A stretch of DNA of 64,000 bases, taken from positions 1,364,001-1,428,000 of the forward strand of contig JBDVPM010000008.1 in assembly GCA_039968605.1 (NCBI GenBank), written 5' to 3'. Positions 18,019 to 26,691 of this stretch are shown here, piece by piece. The position numbers were made by a program, and so were the translations under genes. Under the pieces are notes generated by a model. That model did no database searches, was not told the origin of the DNA, and saw nothing but the letters and a program-made list of their open reading frames with translations. How positions within the stretch are numbered: position 1 is the first letter of the stretch; each line of letters begins with the position of its first letter. Source of the DNA: Alteripontixanthobacter sp. GTDB taxonomy: Bacteria > Pseudomonadota > Alphaproteobacteria > Sphingomonadales > Sphingomonadaceae.

Positions 18019-19770
18019 CTAGCGCGTGGCCGGATCTTTCGCCGCTTGCTGCTGCGCCAATACCAAGGCCAGCGTGTCATTGGCCGCGCGGTTCAGCGGT
18101 TGGAGCGAGCGTGCGCGGCGCGCGAAAGTCTCGGCCCCAGTGTTAGAGCCAGTCTCAGAGCCAGTCTCACCGCCGCGCAGGGCGACCTGCGCACGCAGCG
18201 CCAGCAGATAGGGATCGCGGCCGCCGCCGATTTCTATCGCATGATCTGCCAATATGGCCGCGCGCGCGAACCGGCCGGCATCGAACTCCGCCCGTGCCAG
18301 CAGGTTCGCCGCTTCAGCGTTGAACGGATCGCCGGCCAGATGCCGTTCCAGCAAATTGCGCGCATCGGATGGCCGCTGTGCGGAGTTCAGTGCGTAGATC
18401 ATTTTCCTGGCGAGCGGCCAGGGCAGCCTGATATCCGCCGATTTGCGATAGTGCGCCAGCGCCGCGTCGATCCGGTAATTCGCCAGCAGCGCATCGCCTG
18501 CAAGCGCCATCGCATCGGCGGATCCCGGATGATCGCGCAGGAAGGCGTCGGCCCGCCGCGCCGCCTCAGCGCGTTCGCCCGATACGATCAAATCGCGCAC
18601 CAGCGCCAGCGTCTCCCCGGGGGCCAGCTCACCGCGGTTCCGCAGCACGCCGAGCGCCATATTGCCGCGCAGCGCGACCAGATTGCCCGAGCGTGCTTGC
18701 GCCGCGCGGTCGAGGAACTGCGCGGCCTCCTCACGCTGACCCTGCGCTTCGTAAGCGCGGCCAACCAGCGTCAACAAATAGGGCGAGGCGTTCGGCAATT
18801 CGGCATCGGGGCGAAAGCGGGCAAGCAGCTCCGCATGATTGCCTGCCTGGTCCAGCGAACGGGCGAGCAACAGCCGCACCCGGCGGTTTTCCGGCTGCAT
18901 CGCTTCCAGCCTGCCGAAAGCCTGCGCGGCGGATGCAGCATTGCCGTTTTCGAGGTCGACAATGCCCGACAGCAGCAATGCCGCTGGGATGCCGCGTTCC
19001 ACATGCCCGCTTCTGGTGAGCAGCGTTTGAGCGAGCGACCAATCGCCTGCGCGCGCGGCCAGCACGGCTTGCAAATAGAGCATTTGGCGATTGGCCGGGT
19101 CGATCACCGCGATACGGCGGACGATCTCCAGCATCTCGCGGGCGCGGCCCAACTCGCCCAGCGTGGCGGCGTAATCGGCGAGCAGTTCCGGATCGTCCGG
19201 AGTGGCAGCGACAGCGCGCTCGAACCACTCCAGCGCTTCGCGCAGCCCGCGCGAATCGCGCACCAGCTGGGCGCGGAATTGCAATGCGCGCGGATGCTGC
19301 GGGCCTAATTCGGCGGCGCGGATACTGGCCTCGATCGCCTCCGTCTGTGCACCGCCGCGATAACGCAGCCGCCCGATATCCACCCACAGGCCGGGATCGT
19401 CGGGGATGAACTCGTACGCTCGGTCAAAGGCCAGCCCGGCCGCGGGCAAATTACCATCGGCCATTTCCACCCGGCCCAGCGTGTGGAAGCCCAGGCCCCG
19501 CGTCGCCTCGCTGAAGTCGCCGGATTGCAACCATTGGCGTGCCTCGGGCAAATTGCCCTGCTGCAGTTCAGCCTTGCCCAGATAGGCTGCCAGCTCGGCC
19601 GGCGGCGTGCCTGTATCCAGCATCTCGCGCAGGCGCACTTCTGCAGAATATCCATCGCCCCGCTGCAATGCGGCATGCGCCTGTTCCAGCGGCGGCAGCT
19701 CATCCACCTCGGCGCTACATGCCGCCAGGATTAGCGTCAGCGGGGCGGTAAGGCTAAGCCTGCAAATCAT
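18019..19770 (-). CDS. prsT: TPR-repeat lipoprotein of a PEP-CTERM-type system (PrsT-like)
   Basis: A 583-residue lipoprotein. The start at 19770 gives MICRLSLTAPLTLILAAC, a lipoprotein signal with Cys18 in the lipobox. The rest is a long solenoid of tetratricopeptide repeats with regular LGRAREMLEIV, AYLGKAELQQG and similar units. It overlaps the end of prsR by 17 bases. Position and neighbours match the PEP-CTERM system TPR lipoprotein; it is shorter than the family members I recall (about 900 residues), so the symbol is tentative. Near the C-terminus 12-base tandem repeats encode ETGS-ETGS-NTGA. Confidence 0.7.
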   Translation of the reverse strand: MICRLSLTAPLTLILAACSAEVDELPPLEQAHAALQRGDGYSAEVRLREMLDTGTPPAELAAYLGKAELQQGNLPEARQWLQSGDFSEATRGLGFHTLGRVEMADGNLPAAGLAFDRAYEFIPDDPGLWVDIGRLRYRGGAQTEAIEASIRAAELGPQHPRALQFRAQLVRDSRGLREALEWFERAVAATPDDPELLADYAATLGELGRAREMLEIVRRIAVIDPANRQMLYLQAVLAARAGDWSLAQTLLTRSGHVERGIPAALLLSGIVDLENGNAASAAQAFGRLEAMQPENRRVRLLLARSLDQAGNHAELLARFRPDAELPNASPYLLTLVGRAYEAQGQREEAAQFLDRAAQARSGNLVALRGNMALGVLRNRGELAPGETLALVRDLIVSGERAEAARRADAFLRDHPGSADAMALAGDALLANYRIDAALAHYRKSADIRLPWPLARKMIYALNSAQRPSDARNLLERHLAGDPFNAEAANLLARAEFDAGRFARAAILADHAIEIGGGRDPYLLALRAQVALRGGETGSETGSNTGAETFARRARSLQPLNRAANDTLALVLAQQQAAKDPATR

Positions 19771-21130
19771 ACTGCTTGAGCAGGTCGTAAAGCGTCGGGC
19801 GGCTGATCCCGAGCATCCGCGCGGTTCCCGAAATATTGCCTTCGCTGCGCGCCAGCGCATGGCGGATCAGCTTGCGATCGGATTCCTCGCGTGCCGATTT
19901 CAGGTTGAGCGCGCTGGCATCCTCGTCCTCGCCATTTTGCAGGTCGAGGTCTTCGGCACTGATCAGGCGGGCGTCCGCCATGATCACGGCGCGCTTGACC
20001 CGGTTCTCCAGCTCGCGAACATTGCCCGGCCATTCATGCATATCGATCGCGGCCAGCGCGTCGGGGGCGAAGCCCTTGACCTGCGGGTTCATCTCGCGCG
20101 CAAAGCGGCCGAGGAAATATTTTGCCAGCAAGGCAGGATCGCCCGCCCGCTCTGCCAGAGTGGGTATCTTGATGACGATTTCGGCCAGGCGGTAGAACAG
20201 ATCCTCGCGGAACGTACCCTCGCCCGCCATTGCCTCGACATCCTGATGAGTGGCGCAGACGATCCGCGTATCGACCGCGATGGGCTTGCGCCCGCCGATC
20301 CGCTCGATCGTGCGTTCCTGCAGGAACCGCAGCAACTTGACCTGCAAGGGCAGCGGGATGTCGCCCACCTCGTCCAGGAACAGAGTGCCGCCTTGCGCGA
20401 GCTCGATCTTGCCCTCGGTGGTCTTCACCGCGCCGGTGAAAGCACCCTTTTCATGGCCGAACAGCTCGCTTTCCAGCAGGTTTTCCGGAATCGCCGCGCA
20501 GTTGATCGCGACGAACGCGCCGTCCTTGCGCTCGCTGGCATCGTGCAGGCCGCGGGCGAGCAATTCCTTGCCCGTGCCGCTCGCGCCCAGCAACATGACC
20601 GAGGCATTGGTGCGCGCCACCCGCTCGATCGTGCGCGCGACCTTGACCATTTCGGGGGCGTTGGTGATCAGCTTGCCCAACACCTTGCGATCGTCGCCTG
20701 CCTGTGCGGCCAATCGGCGGTTTTCCGCCTCGATCCGGTGAAGGCCGAAGGCGCGGTGGACGATCAGCCCCAGCGCCTCGATATCGATCGGCTTGCGGTA
20801 GAAATCATACGCCCCGCGCTCGATCGCGGTCAGCGCGCTTTCGCGGGCCTCGTGCCCTGTCGCAACGATCACCTTGGTGTCCGGTTTCAACTCCATGATC
20901 GCATCGAGCACGGCGAAACCCTCGCTCACCCCGTCGGGGTCGGGCGGCAGGCCAAGGTCCAGCGTGACCACTGCGGGCTCCTCGCTGCGCAAAGCAGTCA
21001 GCGCGCTTTCGCGGTCACCGGCGATGATCACCTCGAAATCTTCGTAAGCCCATTTAAGCTGCGCCTTAAGACCGGGATCGTCTTCCACGATCAGCAGCTT
21101 GGGCAAGGCTTCGGGTTTCGATTGCGACAC
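19754..21130 (-). CDS. prsR: PEP-CTERM system sigma-54-dependent response regulator PrsR
   Basis: A 458-residue transcription activator. The GTG at 21130 shares one base with the prsK stop (TAGTG). Domains: receiver (1-125) with the Asp of TLDLGLPPDPDG as phosphorylation site and the Lys of YRKPID; AAA+ domain with Walker A GASGTGKE and the GAFTGA loop that contacts sigma-54; Fis-type helix-turn-helix at the end (ISGTARMLGISRPTLYDLL). The DPDGVSEG insertion after the Asp, absent from NtrC, fits PrsR. It should activate sigma-54 promoters of polysaccharide and PEP-CTERM genes under control of PrsK. Confidence 0.88.
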   Translation of the reverse strand: MSQSKPEALPKLLIVEDDPGLKAQLKWAYEDFEVIIAGDRESALTALRSEEPAVVTLDLGLPPDPDGVSEGFAVLDAIMELKPDTKVIVATGHEARESALTAIERGAYDFYRKPIDIEALGLIVHRAFGLHRIEAENRRLAAQAGDDRKVLGKLITNAPEMVKVARTIERVARTNASVMLLGASGTGKELLARGLHDASERKDGAFVAINCAAIPENLLESELFGHEKGAFTGAVKTTEGKIELAQGGTLFLDEVGDIPLPLQVKLLRFLQERTIERIGGRKPIAVDTRIVCATHQDVEAMAGEGTFREDLFYRLAEIVIKIPTLAERAGDPALLAKYFLGRFAREMNPQVKGFAPDALAAIDMHEWPGNVRELENRVKRAVIMADARLISAEDLDLQNGEDEDASALNLKSAREESDRKLIRHALARSEGNISGTARMLGISRPTLYDLLKQYDLQA

Positions 21131-23253
21131 TATGCGACCTCTTGTTTGTCTGGGTTTTGCGATGCGGCGATCAGCTGCGCGGCATCGACCATCGGCAGGG
21201 TAACTGTGAACCGCGTGCCCAGTCCGGGGCGCGAATCCACATCGAGCTGTCCGCCCATCGCCCGGATCAATTCGCGCGCTTCGAATGCGCCCACGCCGAA
21301 GCCGCCATTGCGAGTCGATACGAATGGCCGAAACAAATCTTCGCGAATAAATTGCGCGCTCATCCCGGACCCGGAATCGACCACCTGGACCATCCCTCGC
21401 AAACCGTCGCTGGAGATTTCCAGCGCGATGGGGGAGGATTCGTCGCTCGCATCGACCGCGTTCTGGACCAGATGGACCAGCGATTGTTCCAGCGCTTCGG
21501 GGTCGGCCAAAACCTCGCATCTGTCGAAACGGATCAGATCGATCCGGTGTGCGCCCTGGAACCGGGCGATTACGCGCTGTCCGATGTCGCGCAGATCGGT
21601 GGCCTCGCGCCGCTCTGCCGGATTGGCGTTGTACCGCGCCAGCCGGGACAGCAGCGCGTTCAGCTTGTCGGCGCTGTTGCGCAGGGTAACAAGCATATCG
21701 GCGCGAAACTCGGGCTTCTCTGCATGACGTTCCGCATTGCCGGCCAGCAGCGAAAGCTGGCTGGCGAGATTCTTTATATCATGGATGACGAAGGCGATTC
21801 GGCGGTTGAATTCATCGAACCGCGCCGCTTCCATCAACGCCTGTTCGCCCGCCTGCTCCGCCAGATAGCTGGCCAGCTGTTGGCCGACGATACGTAGCAG
21901 GTCGAAATCTTCCCAGTCGAGCGCCCGCGCTACCGGCGGGCGCGCCACCACGACGATGCCCATCAAACGTTCGAAATGAAGCAGCGGGACGATCACCCAA
22001 GCCCTTTCATTGGCAATCAGCCAGTCCGGCACCAGCCGTCCCTCGCCATGCTGATCGCTCCCCGTGCGAACGTCGTCCAGATCGACAATAAACTTATGCT
22101 GTTCCAGCAGCCGGGAAAGCTCAGGCGGGATAGCAGGTTGACCTACGGGCAGCGTGCCATCCCAATTCCAGCGCGCAGCCGGCTCGCCGCCGGTATTATC
22201 GCCCGGCAGCAGCAAGAAGCCGGACGCACTTTCGGTAATGTCGGCAACCACTTTGACAACCCTTTGATGCAACGTCTGCGTGTCTTCGCCGGTTTCGCCG
22301 ATGGTGTGGGTAAAGCGCATCCATTCTGCGCGGTAATCGTAGCGATGCTGGAACAGGTGCTTGGCCAGCGTCACCCGCGCCCAGCCGCGCAATTTTGTCG
22401 ATGGTAGCCACAGCAAAGCGGCGACGATGGCCGCCAGGATAAAGCCGGTTTGCGCCAGCCGGGCGAAATCGCCGCCCAGCATGGTGAAAGCTTGCGCGAT
22501 GCCCACCATCGCGATCAGGTAAGACCCGATGATGAACAGCGACAACGTGCGAAAGGCGACCACGCGCGAAGGGCGCAGCCGCAATTTCGCCTGCGCTGTA
22601 TTCGCGCCAATCGCCAGCGCCACCGCCATCAACATAGATACCAGCCCGCGCATCGCGGCCAGTTCCTGCGGCATTTCGCCCGAGAGATAACCGATGGTAT
22701 AGAGGTTTAGGTCGAACGCCCACAGCCCGGCCAACGCGGCACCGCTCCATAGCAGTACCTGCCGCGTGCTGGCGCCCGCGCCCAGCCACAGATTATGCAG
22801 CAGCATCAGTGCGCCGACCGCTACCAGGATGCGGAACAGGGTGTAGGTCTGGAATATCGCTGCGTTCAATTCGGGCGAAGCGGGCAGGCGCAAATCGGCC
22901 AGCAGCAGCGCCGCGTGGAGCATCTCCACCAAAGCCAGCGCACCGATAACGGGGCGGATCGGGCCAAGACTGCGATCGCGTCCGTCCATCGCGAACAGGC
23001 GATAGATTACCGCGATCCAGCCCAGATTGCGGGCCATTTCCGCCACCACCGCCTCGTGGCTGGCGGGGCCGTATGCTACGACCACCGCACCCCACAATGC
23101 GGTCAGGCCCAGAGCGATCATGCTGGCGCGGAAATCGGGGCGTGTCCGGTCGGCCCGCTGCCACAGCCAGACGAGCGCTAGCAGGCAGGCCACCGCACCC
23201 ACCATGTGCAGCGCAGCACCCGTGACGGTCCAGAAGGCGCTTGGCCATCCCAT
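21130..23253 (-). CDS. prsK: PEP-CTERM system histidine kinase PrsK
   Basis: A 707-residue membrane kinase. The ATG at 23253 lies two bases after the stop of the sugar transferase gene. The first 290 residues form about eight membrane helices, then a GAF-like domain (about 330-470), then a kinase core whose acceptor His is in FVIHDIKNLASQLSLL; HDIKN is typical of PrsK-type kinases. The HATPase has QNAVDAS, DSGSGMS and a GFGVGAFEARELI block. It should phosphorylate PrsR, whose start codon overlaps its stop. Confidence 0.88.
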   Translation of the reverse strand: MGWPSAFWTVTGAALHMVGAVACLLALVWLWQRADRTRPDFRASMIALGLTALWGAVVVAYGPASHEAVVAEMARNLGWIAVIYRLFAMDGRDRSLGPIRPVIGALALVEMLHAALLLADLRLPASPELNAAIFQTYTLFRILVAVGALMLLHNLWLGAGASTRQVLLWSGAALAGLWAFDLNLYTIGYLSGEMPQELAAMRGLVSMLMAVALAIGANTAQAKLRLRPSRVVAFRTLSLFIIGSYLIAMVGIAQAFTMLGGDFARLAQTGFILAAIVAALLWLPSTKLRGWARVTLAKHLFQHRYDYRAEWMRFTHTIGETGEDTQTLHQRVVKVVADITESASGFLLLPGDNTGGEPAARWNWDGTLPVGQPAIPPELSRLLEQHKFIVDLDDVRTGSDQHGEGRLVPDWLIANERAWVIVPLLHFERLMGIVVVARPPVARALDWEDFDLLRIVGQQLASYLAEQAGEQALMEAARFDEFNRRIAFVIHDIKNLASQLSLLAGNAERHAEKPEFRADMLVTLRNSADKLNALLSRLARYNANPAERREATDLRDIGQRVIARFQGAHRIDLIRFDRCEVLADPEALEQSLVHLVQNAVDASDESSPIALEISSDGLRGMVQVVDSGSGMSAQFIREDLFRPFVSTRNGGFGVGAFEARELIRAMGGQLDVDSRPGLGTRFTVTLPMVDAAQLIAASQNPDKQEVA

Positions 23254-23255
23254 GA

Positions 23256-24641
23256 TCAGCGCGCGCCTTCCGGCCACAGGATTACGCGCAGCGTTTGAAG
23301 CAGGATCAGCAGGTCGAGGAACGGGGTGTAATTCTTAGCGTAATAGAGATCGTATTCCAGCTTATGCCGCGAATCCTCGATGCTTGCGCCATAGGGATAG
23401 TTGATCTGTGCCCAACCGGTGATGCCCGGTTTCACCATGTGCCGTTCCGCATAATATTTTAGCTTGTCATCCAGATCGTCGACGAATTGCGGCACTTCGG
23501 GGCGCGGGCCGACGAAGCTCATCTGGCCTTTCAGTACGGTCCACAGCTGCGGCAGTTCGTCGAGCCGAACCTTGCGGATGAATCGGCCCAGCCGCGTCAC
23601 GCGCGGATCGTTTTCGGATGCCCATTTGGCCCCGTCCTTTTCCGCATCGGTGCGCATGGAACGCAGCTTGATCAGCTGAAAATCCTGGCCGAACAGTCCC
23701 ACGCGGGTCTGCCGGAAGAATGCCGGTCCCTTGCTGTCCAGCTTCACCAGCATGGCAAACAGCAGAATGATCGGTGCTGTCAGCAGCAGCAGCAGCAGGC
23801 TGGCGGTGATATCGAATATCCGCTTCACCACGCTGGAAACCATCCGCCCGCTGGAAAACCCGTCGGAGAAAATCAGCCAGCTGGGATCCACGCTGTCGAG
23901 ATCGACGCGCCCGGTCTCGCGCTCCATGAAGCTGGAGAAATCGTTGATGTGCACGCCCATGGTCTTCATGCGCAGTAGATCTTTCAGTGGCAGCGCATTG
24001 CGGCGTTCTTCCAGCGCCAGCACCACTTCGCTGACACCCAAATTATCGACGAAGCGCCCCAGATCGTGGATTGCCCCGCGCGGGATCGCTTCCAGCACGA
24101 CCTGCTCGCCTTCGTTCATGCCGATGAAGCTGACGATGGCGAAACCGGATTCGGGCCGCTCGCCCAACTTCTGCAGCCGCTGCGCACGATTGCCCGCGCC
24201 CAGCACCATCACTCGCCGACGGAAAGCGGACGTACCCAGGAGCGATCCGATCAACAGCCGGTTCGCGATCAGGAACAGGATCGACAAGGCCATCGCGTAA
24301 ATCAGGGTGGAGCGCCAGAACGTCTCGCCCGGCGCGAAAAACTCGATCACCGACAAGGCGATTATCCCGAGGCTGATTGCGACCAGCAGCCGCGCCCCGG
24401 CAAATTGCATCGATCGCAGCGCCTGCGCCCCGTATACCCCCACGGAAAGCATCGCGATCCACACGACTAAGGCAAACCCGGCCATAGGAAAGGTGCGCTG
24501 CGACAGCGGGCCGGGATCGATCCCGATCTGATTTGCGCGCAACTGCCACCCGATCTCGCCAGCTGCAAACAGCAAAGTGAGATCGAGCAGGCACAGCAGC
24601 ATCACTGCGTGGGGAATATAATGTTTGAACAGGCGGAACAT
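23256..24641 (-). CDS. PEP-CTERM/XrtA-type undecaprenyl-phosphate sugar transferase (EpsB-like)
   Basis: A 461-residue enzyme that starts lipid-linked sugar assembly in the inner membrane. Four to five N-terminal helices, a CoA-binding-like middle domain ([16 protein letters not shown]) and a C-terminal bacterial sugar transferase domain with KRIFDITAS, the [18 protein letters not shown] block, [10 protein letters not shown] and [21 protein letters not shown]. The sequence type and adjacency to prsK indicate the TIGR03013 group tied to exosortase systems. First gene of the four-gene operon. Confidence 0.88.
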   Translation of the reverse strand: MFRLFKHYIPHAVMLLCLLDLTLLFAAGEIGWQLRANQIGIDPGPLSQRTFPMAGFALVVWIAMLSVGVYGAQALRSMQFAGARLLVAISLGIIALSVIEFFAPGETFWRSTLIYAMALSILFLIANRLLIGSLLGTSAFRRRVMVLGAGNRAQRLQKLGERPESGFAIVSFIGMNEGEQVVLEAIPRGAIHDLGRFVDNLGVSEVVLALEERRNALPLKDLLRMKTMGVHINDFSSFMERETGRVDLDSVDPSWLIFSDGFSSGRMVSSVVKRIFDITASLLLLLLTAPIILLFAMLVKLDSKGPAFFRQTRVGLFGQDFQLIKLRSMRTDAEKDGAKWASENDPRVTRLGRFIRKVRLDELPQLWTVLKGQMSFVGPRPEVPQFVDDLDDKLKYYAERHMVKPGITGWAQINYPYGASIEDSRHKLEYDLYYAKNYTPFLDLLILLQTLRVILWPEGAR

Positions 24642-24698
24642 CGCGTCGTGGCTCGGTGGCTCCCTCTTGGCCTCCCGGATTAACCGCGATGTATGAAA

Positions 24699-24715
24699 TG
24701 TCGGTAAACTTTACA
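24699..24715 (-). promoter_or_regulatory. Possible PrsR-binding site upstream of the prs operon
   Basis: Read toward the operon the site is TGTAAAGTTTACCGACA. It contains an 11-base perfect palindrome (GTAAACTTTAC) and resembles, as I recall, the TGTAAA...CCGACA element found upstream of sigma-54-dependent PEP-CTERM genes. It sits 58 bases before the operon's first start codon. I could not find a clean TGGC-N7-TTGC sigma-54 promoter downstream of it, so the assignment is tentative. Confidence 0.45.
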
Positions 24716-24728
24716 GGCAGCGCCTAAA

Positions 24729-24745
24729 CCCGGCCCACCGCCGGG
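24729..24745 (-). terminator. Weak hairpin after the small membrane protein gene
   Basis: CCCGGC and GCCGGG form a six-pair stem with a five-base loop, 20 bases after the stop at 24765, followed by only TTT. It may weakly terminate that gene. Confidence 0.4.
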
Positions 24746-24764
24746 TGTAGCGGTTAATTTCGCC

Positions 24765-25055
24765 TTATTCGTCGCCGGTCAGCTCGCCTGCGGCATCCTG
24801 CGCCGCATCGCCGACCTGGCCTGCCGCTTCGCCGACTTCACCGGCTGCATCGGCAACCGCATTGTCCTTGGCGACTTCCGCGCCGCTCATTTGCGAGAAG
24901 ATCAGGACGGCAGCAATCGCGACGACTGCGAGCAAAGCTAGCATCACCCAGCCCTTGCCGCCGCCGCCGGACCGTTCATTGTCGCGCACGATGGTGGTAG
25001 TGGTATGGGCGTTGCCATCGGGCGTTTCGGTTCTCGTTATACGTTCTTCGGTCAT
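24765..25055 (-). CDS. Small single-pass membrane protein, unknown function
   Basis: 96 residues. A charged N-terminus ending in a GGGG hinge (RSGGGGKG), one membrane helix (WVMLALLAVVAIAAVLIFSQM, about 36-56), then an outside tail made of repeating Ala/Gly/Asp/Glu units (AAGEVGEAAGQVGDAAQDAA) that is acidic and probably helical. I do not recognise the family. It lies between the prs operon and the XRE regulator, with its own spacing on both sides. Confidence 0.75.
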   Translation of the reverse strand: MTEERITRTETPDGNAHTTTTIVRDNERSGGGGKGWVMLALLAVVAIAAVLIFSQMSGAEVAKDNAVADAAGEVGEAAGQVGDAAQDAAGELTGDE

Positions 25056-25142
25056 GAGAAATCCTTTATAATGACGGCCAAACTATCATCGCGGCAACGC
25101 GGTTCCGCGCGGCTTGCTTTTGTTGGTTAACAGCCGTTCATC

Positions 25143-26519
25143 TCACTCCTTGCCGAATGCGAATGGCGTGACCCCGCGGCTGATCGCATCGAAAGCGAGC
25201 ACCGCGCCGCGTGGGGGAAGCGAGCGTTGGCGGCAATCCGCGCGATGGCAGCGTGCGCAACCAAGTCCGATAGGCTGCGCTGCATTGCCCGACAGGTCCA
25301 GCCCGCGCGCCTGCGCCAAATCGGCGGAGAGCCGGGTCTCGATGCCGAGCACGACAGCAAAGCGCGCCTCGCCAGCCCCGCCTTCCACGGCAGAACTGAT
25401 GGTCAGCCAGTCCGCAGGGGCGGCCCCGGCATCCTCCAGCCGAACCTGCTGGACGATCAACTCGTCCGGCCGCTCGAAGGCGCGGTGGATGTCCCATAGC
25501 GGGCAACTTGTATCGCTTTCCAGCAGGGTCGCGCCGCTCGCCCCCGCGAACCGCTTGGAAAACTGCCCGGCGCGGTCGATCCGGGCCATGAAAAACGGCA
25601 ACCCGCGCTGGCCGACGCGTTGCAGCGTCGTCAGCCGGTGCGCCAGCTGCTCGAAGCCGACATTGAACCGCCGCATCAGCACGGGCAAATCGTAACCGGT
25701 CGCCTCGCAAGCCCGCATGAAGCGCGAGTAAGGCATCAGCAGAGCCGCCGCGAAATAGCCCGCCAGATGCCGCTCGAACAGGCTGCGCGCGGCCTCCTCG
25801 GTAAATTGCGCCCCGGCCGCCAGATTGGCGATAGCCTCGCGCTGTTCGATCTGGGCAATCTGCAAGGCGACGTGAAAATTGCGCGAGGCCGGGCCGAGCA
25901 TTTCTGACAATTGCAACTGGCGGGCGTGCAGATCGAGGCGGCGCAGCGTACCGGGCATCACATCCTGCGGGAGGATGCGCAGCGCCAGCTGGTGCCTCTC
26001 TCGCAGCCGTTCGGTCAGGGCGGCACCGATATCGTTGCGCGACAGGCGCAGCTCGTCGGCTAGTTCCTCCGCCGCGTGGTCCAGATCGGCGAAGTGATTG
26101 CGCCAGCGCTCTATCTCGCGGCGCGATTCCTCCAGCGGGCCGGCGCGGGCATCGCCCTGCCCGGCACCGCTATCGAACATCCGGGCGAAGGCGGCGGCAG
26201 CCTGCGGAGCCGCGCCGAGGAATTCGGCAATTTCGTCGCGGTCGATGCCGAGATCGGAAAACCGCTCATCCGCCAGCCGCCGGGCCAGCCCGTCCACCCC
26301 GCCAATCGATTCGTCTTCGCGCAGCGAACGCGGATCGAAATCGAATTGCTCGATCACTTGCACCATGACCCGGGCGGAAAGCGGGCGGCGGTTGCGTTCA
26401 ATCAGGTTGAGATAGCTGGGCGAGATCGCCAGGCGCGCGGCCATTGCGGCCTGGGTCAGCCCTTCACGCTTGCGCAAGCGGCGAAGCGCGGGTCCGGCAA
26501 AGATGGCGTTTTCACTCAT
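25143..26519 (-). CDS. XRE-family short-chain acyl-CoA/acetate regulator (ScfR/RamB type)
   Basis: A 458-residue transcription factor. The N-terminal Cro/CI helix-turn-helix is LRKREGLTQAAMAARLAISPSYLNLIE. The middle region has an IrrE-like segment (about 160-290) and the C-terminal DUF2083 region ends with the Cys-rich GLGCARCHRADCRQRSLPP, the hallmark of this class. RamB, PrpR and MccR proteins of the class control acetate, propionate or methylcitrate genes; here isocitrate lyase is the divergent neighbour, which makes it the likely target. Confidence 0.88.
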   Translation of the reverse strand: MSENAIFAGPALRRLRKREGLTQAAMAARLAISPSYLNLIERNRRPLSARVMVQVIEQFDFDPRSLREDESIGGVDGLARRLADERFSDLGIDRDEIAEFLGAAPQAAAAFARMFDSGAGQGDARAGPLEESRREIERWRNHFADLDHAAEELADELRLSRNDIGAALTERLRERHQLALRILPQDVMPGTLRRLDLHARQLQLSEMLGPASRNFHVALQIAQIEQREAIANLAAGAQFTEEAARSLFERHLAGYFAAALLMPYSRFMRACEATGYDLPVLMRRFNVGFEQLAHRLTTLQRVGQRGLPFFMARIDRAGQFSKRFAGASGATLLESDTSCPLWDIHRAFERPDELIVQQVRLEDAGAAPADWLTISSAVEGGAGEARFAVVLGIETRLSADLAQARGLDLSGNAAQPIGLGCARCHRADCRQRSLPPRGAVLAFDAISRGVTPFAFGKE

Positions 26520-26528
26520 GAGCGAGAT

Positions 26529-26554
26529 TTGTCATGTTATTGACAATTTGACAA
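26529..26554. promoter_or_regulatory. Candidate operator between the regulator and isocitrate lyase
   Basis: TTGTCA (26529-26534) and TGACAA (26541-26546) are perfect inverted arms six bases apart, and TTGACAA is repeated directly at 26540-26546 and 26548-26554. The cluster sits 10 bases upstream of the regulator's start and about 140 bases from the isocitrate lyase start, so it could mediate autoregulation and control of the divergent gene. The arms also resemble -35 hexamers, which may be their true role. Confidence 0.5.
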
Positions 26555-26691
26555 CCCAATAGGCCGAAATCGCCGCATTCCGACAGTTTATTTTGTAAGT
26601 TTTCCTGTCATTCGGCCGTTCCGTGCCCGAAAAGGGTGGGGACAGCAGACGCGATGATTCGCGCCTCCCTCCCCGATTTGGAGAATTCATA

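Noticed and set aside
24642-24698. A sigma-54 promoter downstream of the PrsR-like element
   Set aside because: The best GG-N10-GC spacing is near GGCCAAGAGGGAGC, but the TGGC and TTGC cores are absent, so it is not listed.
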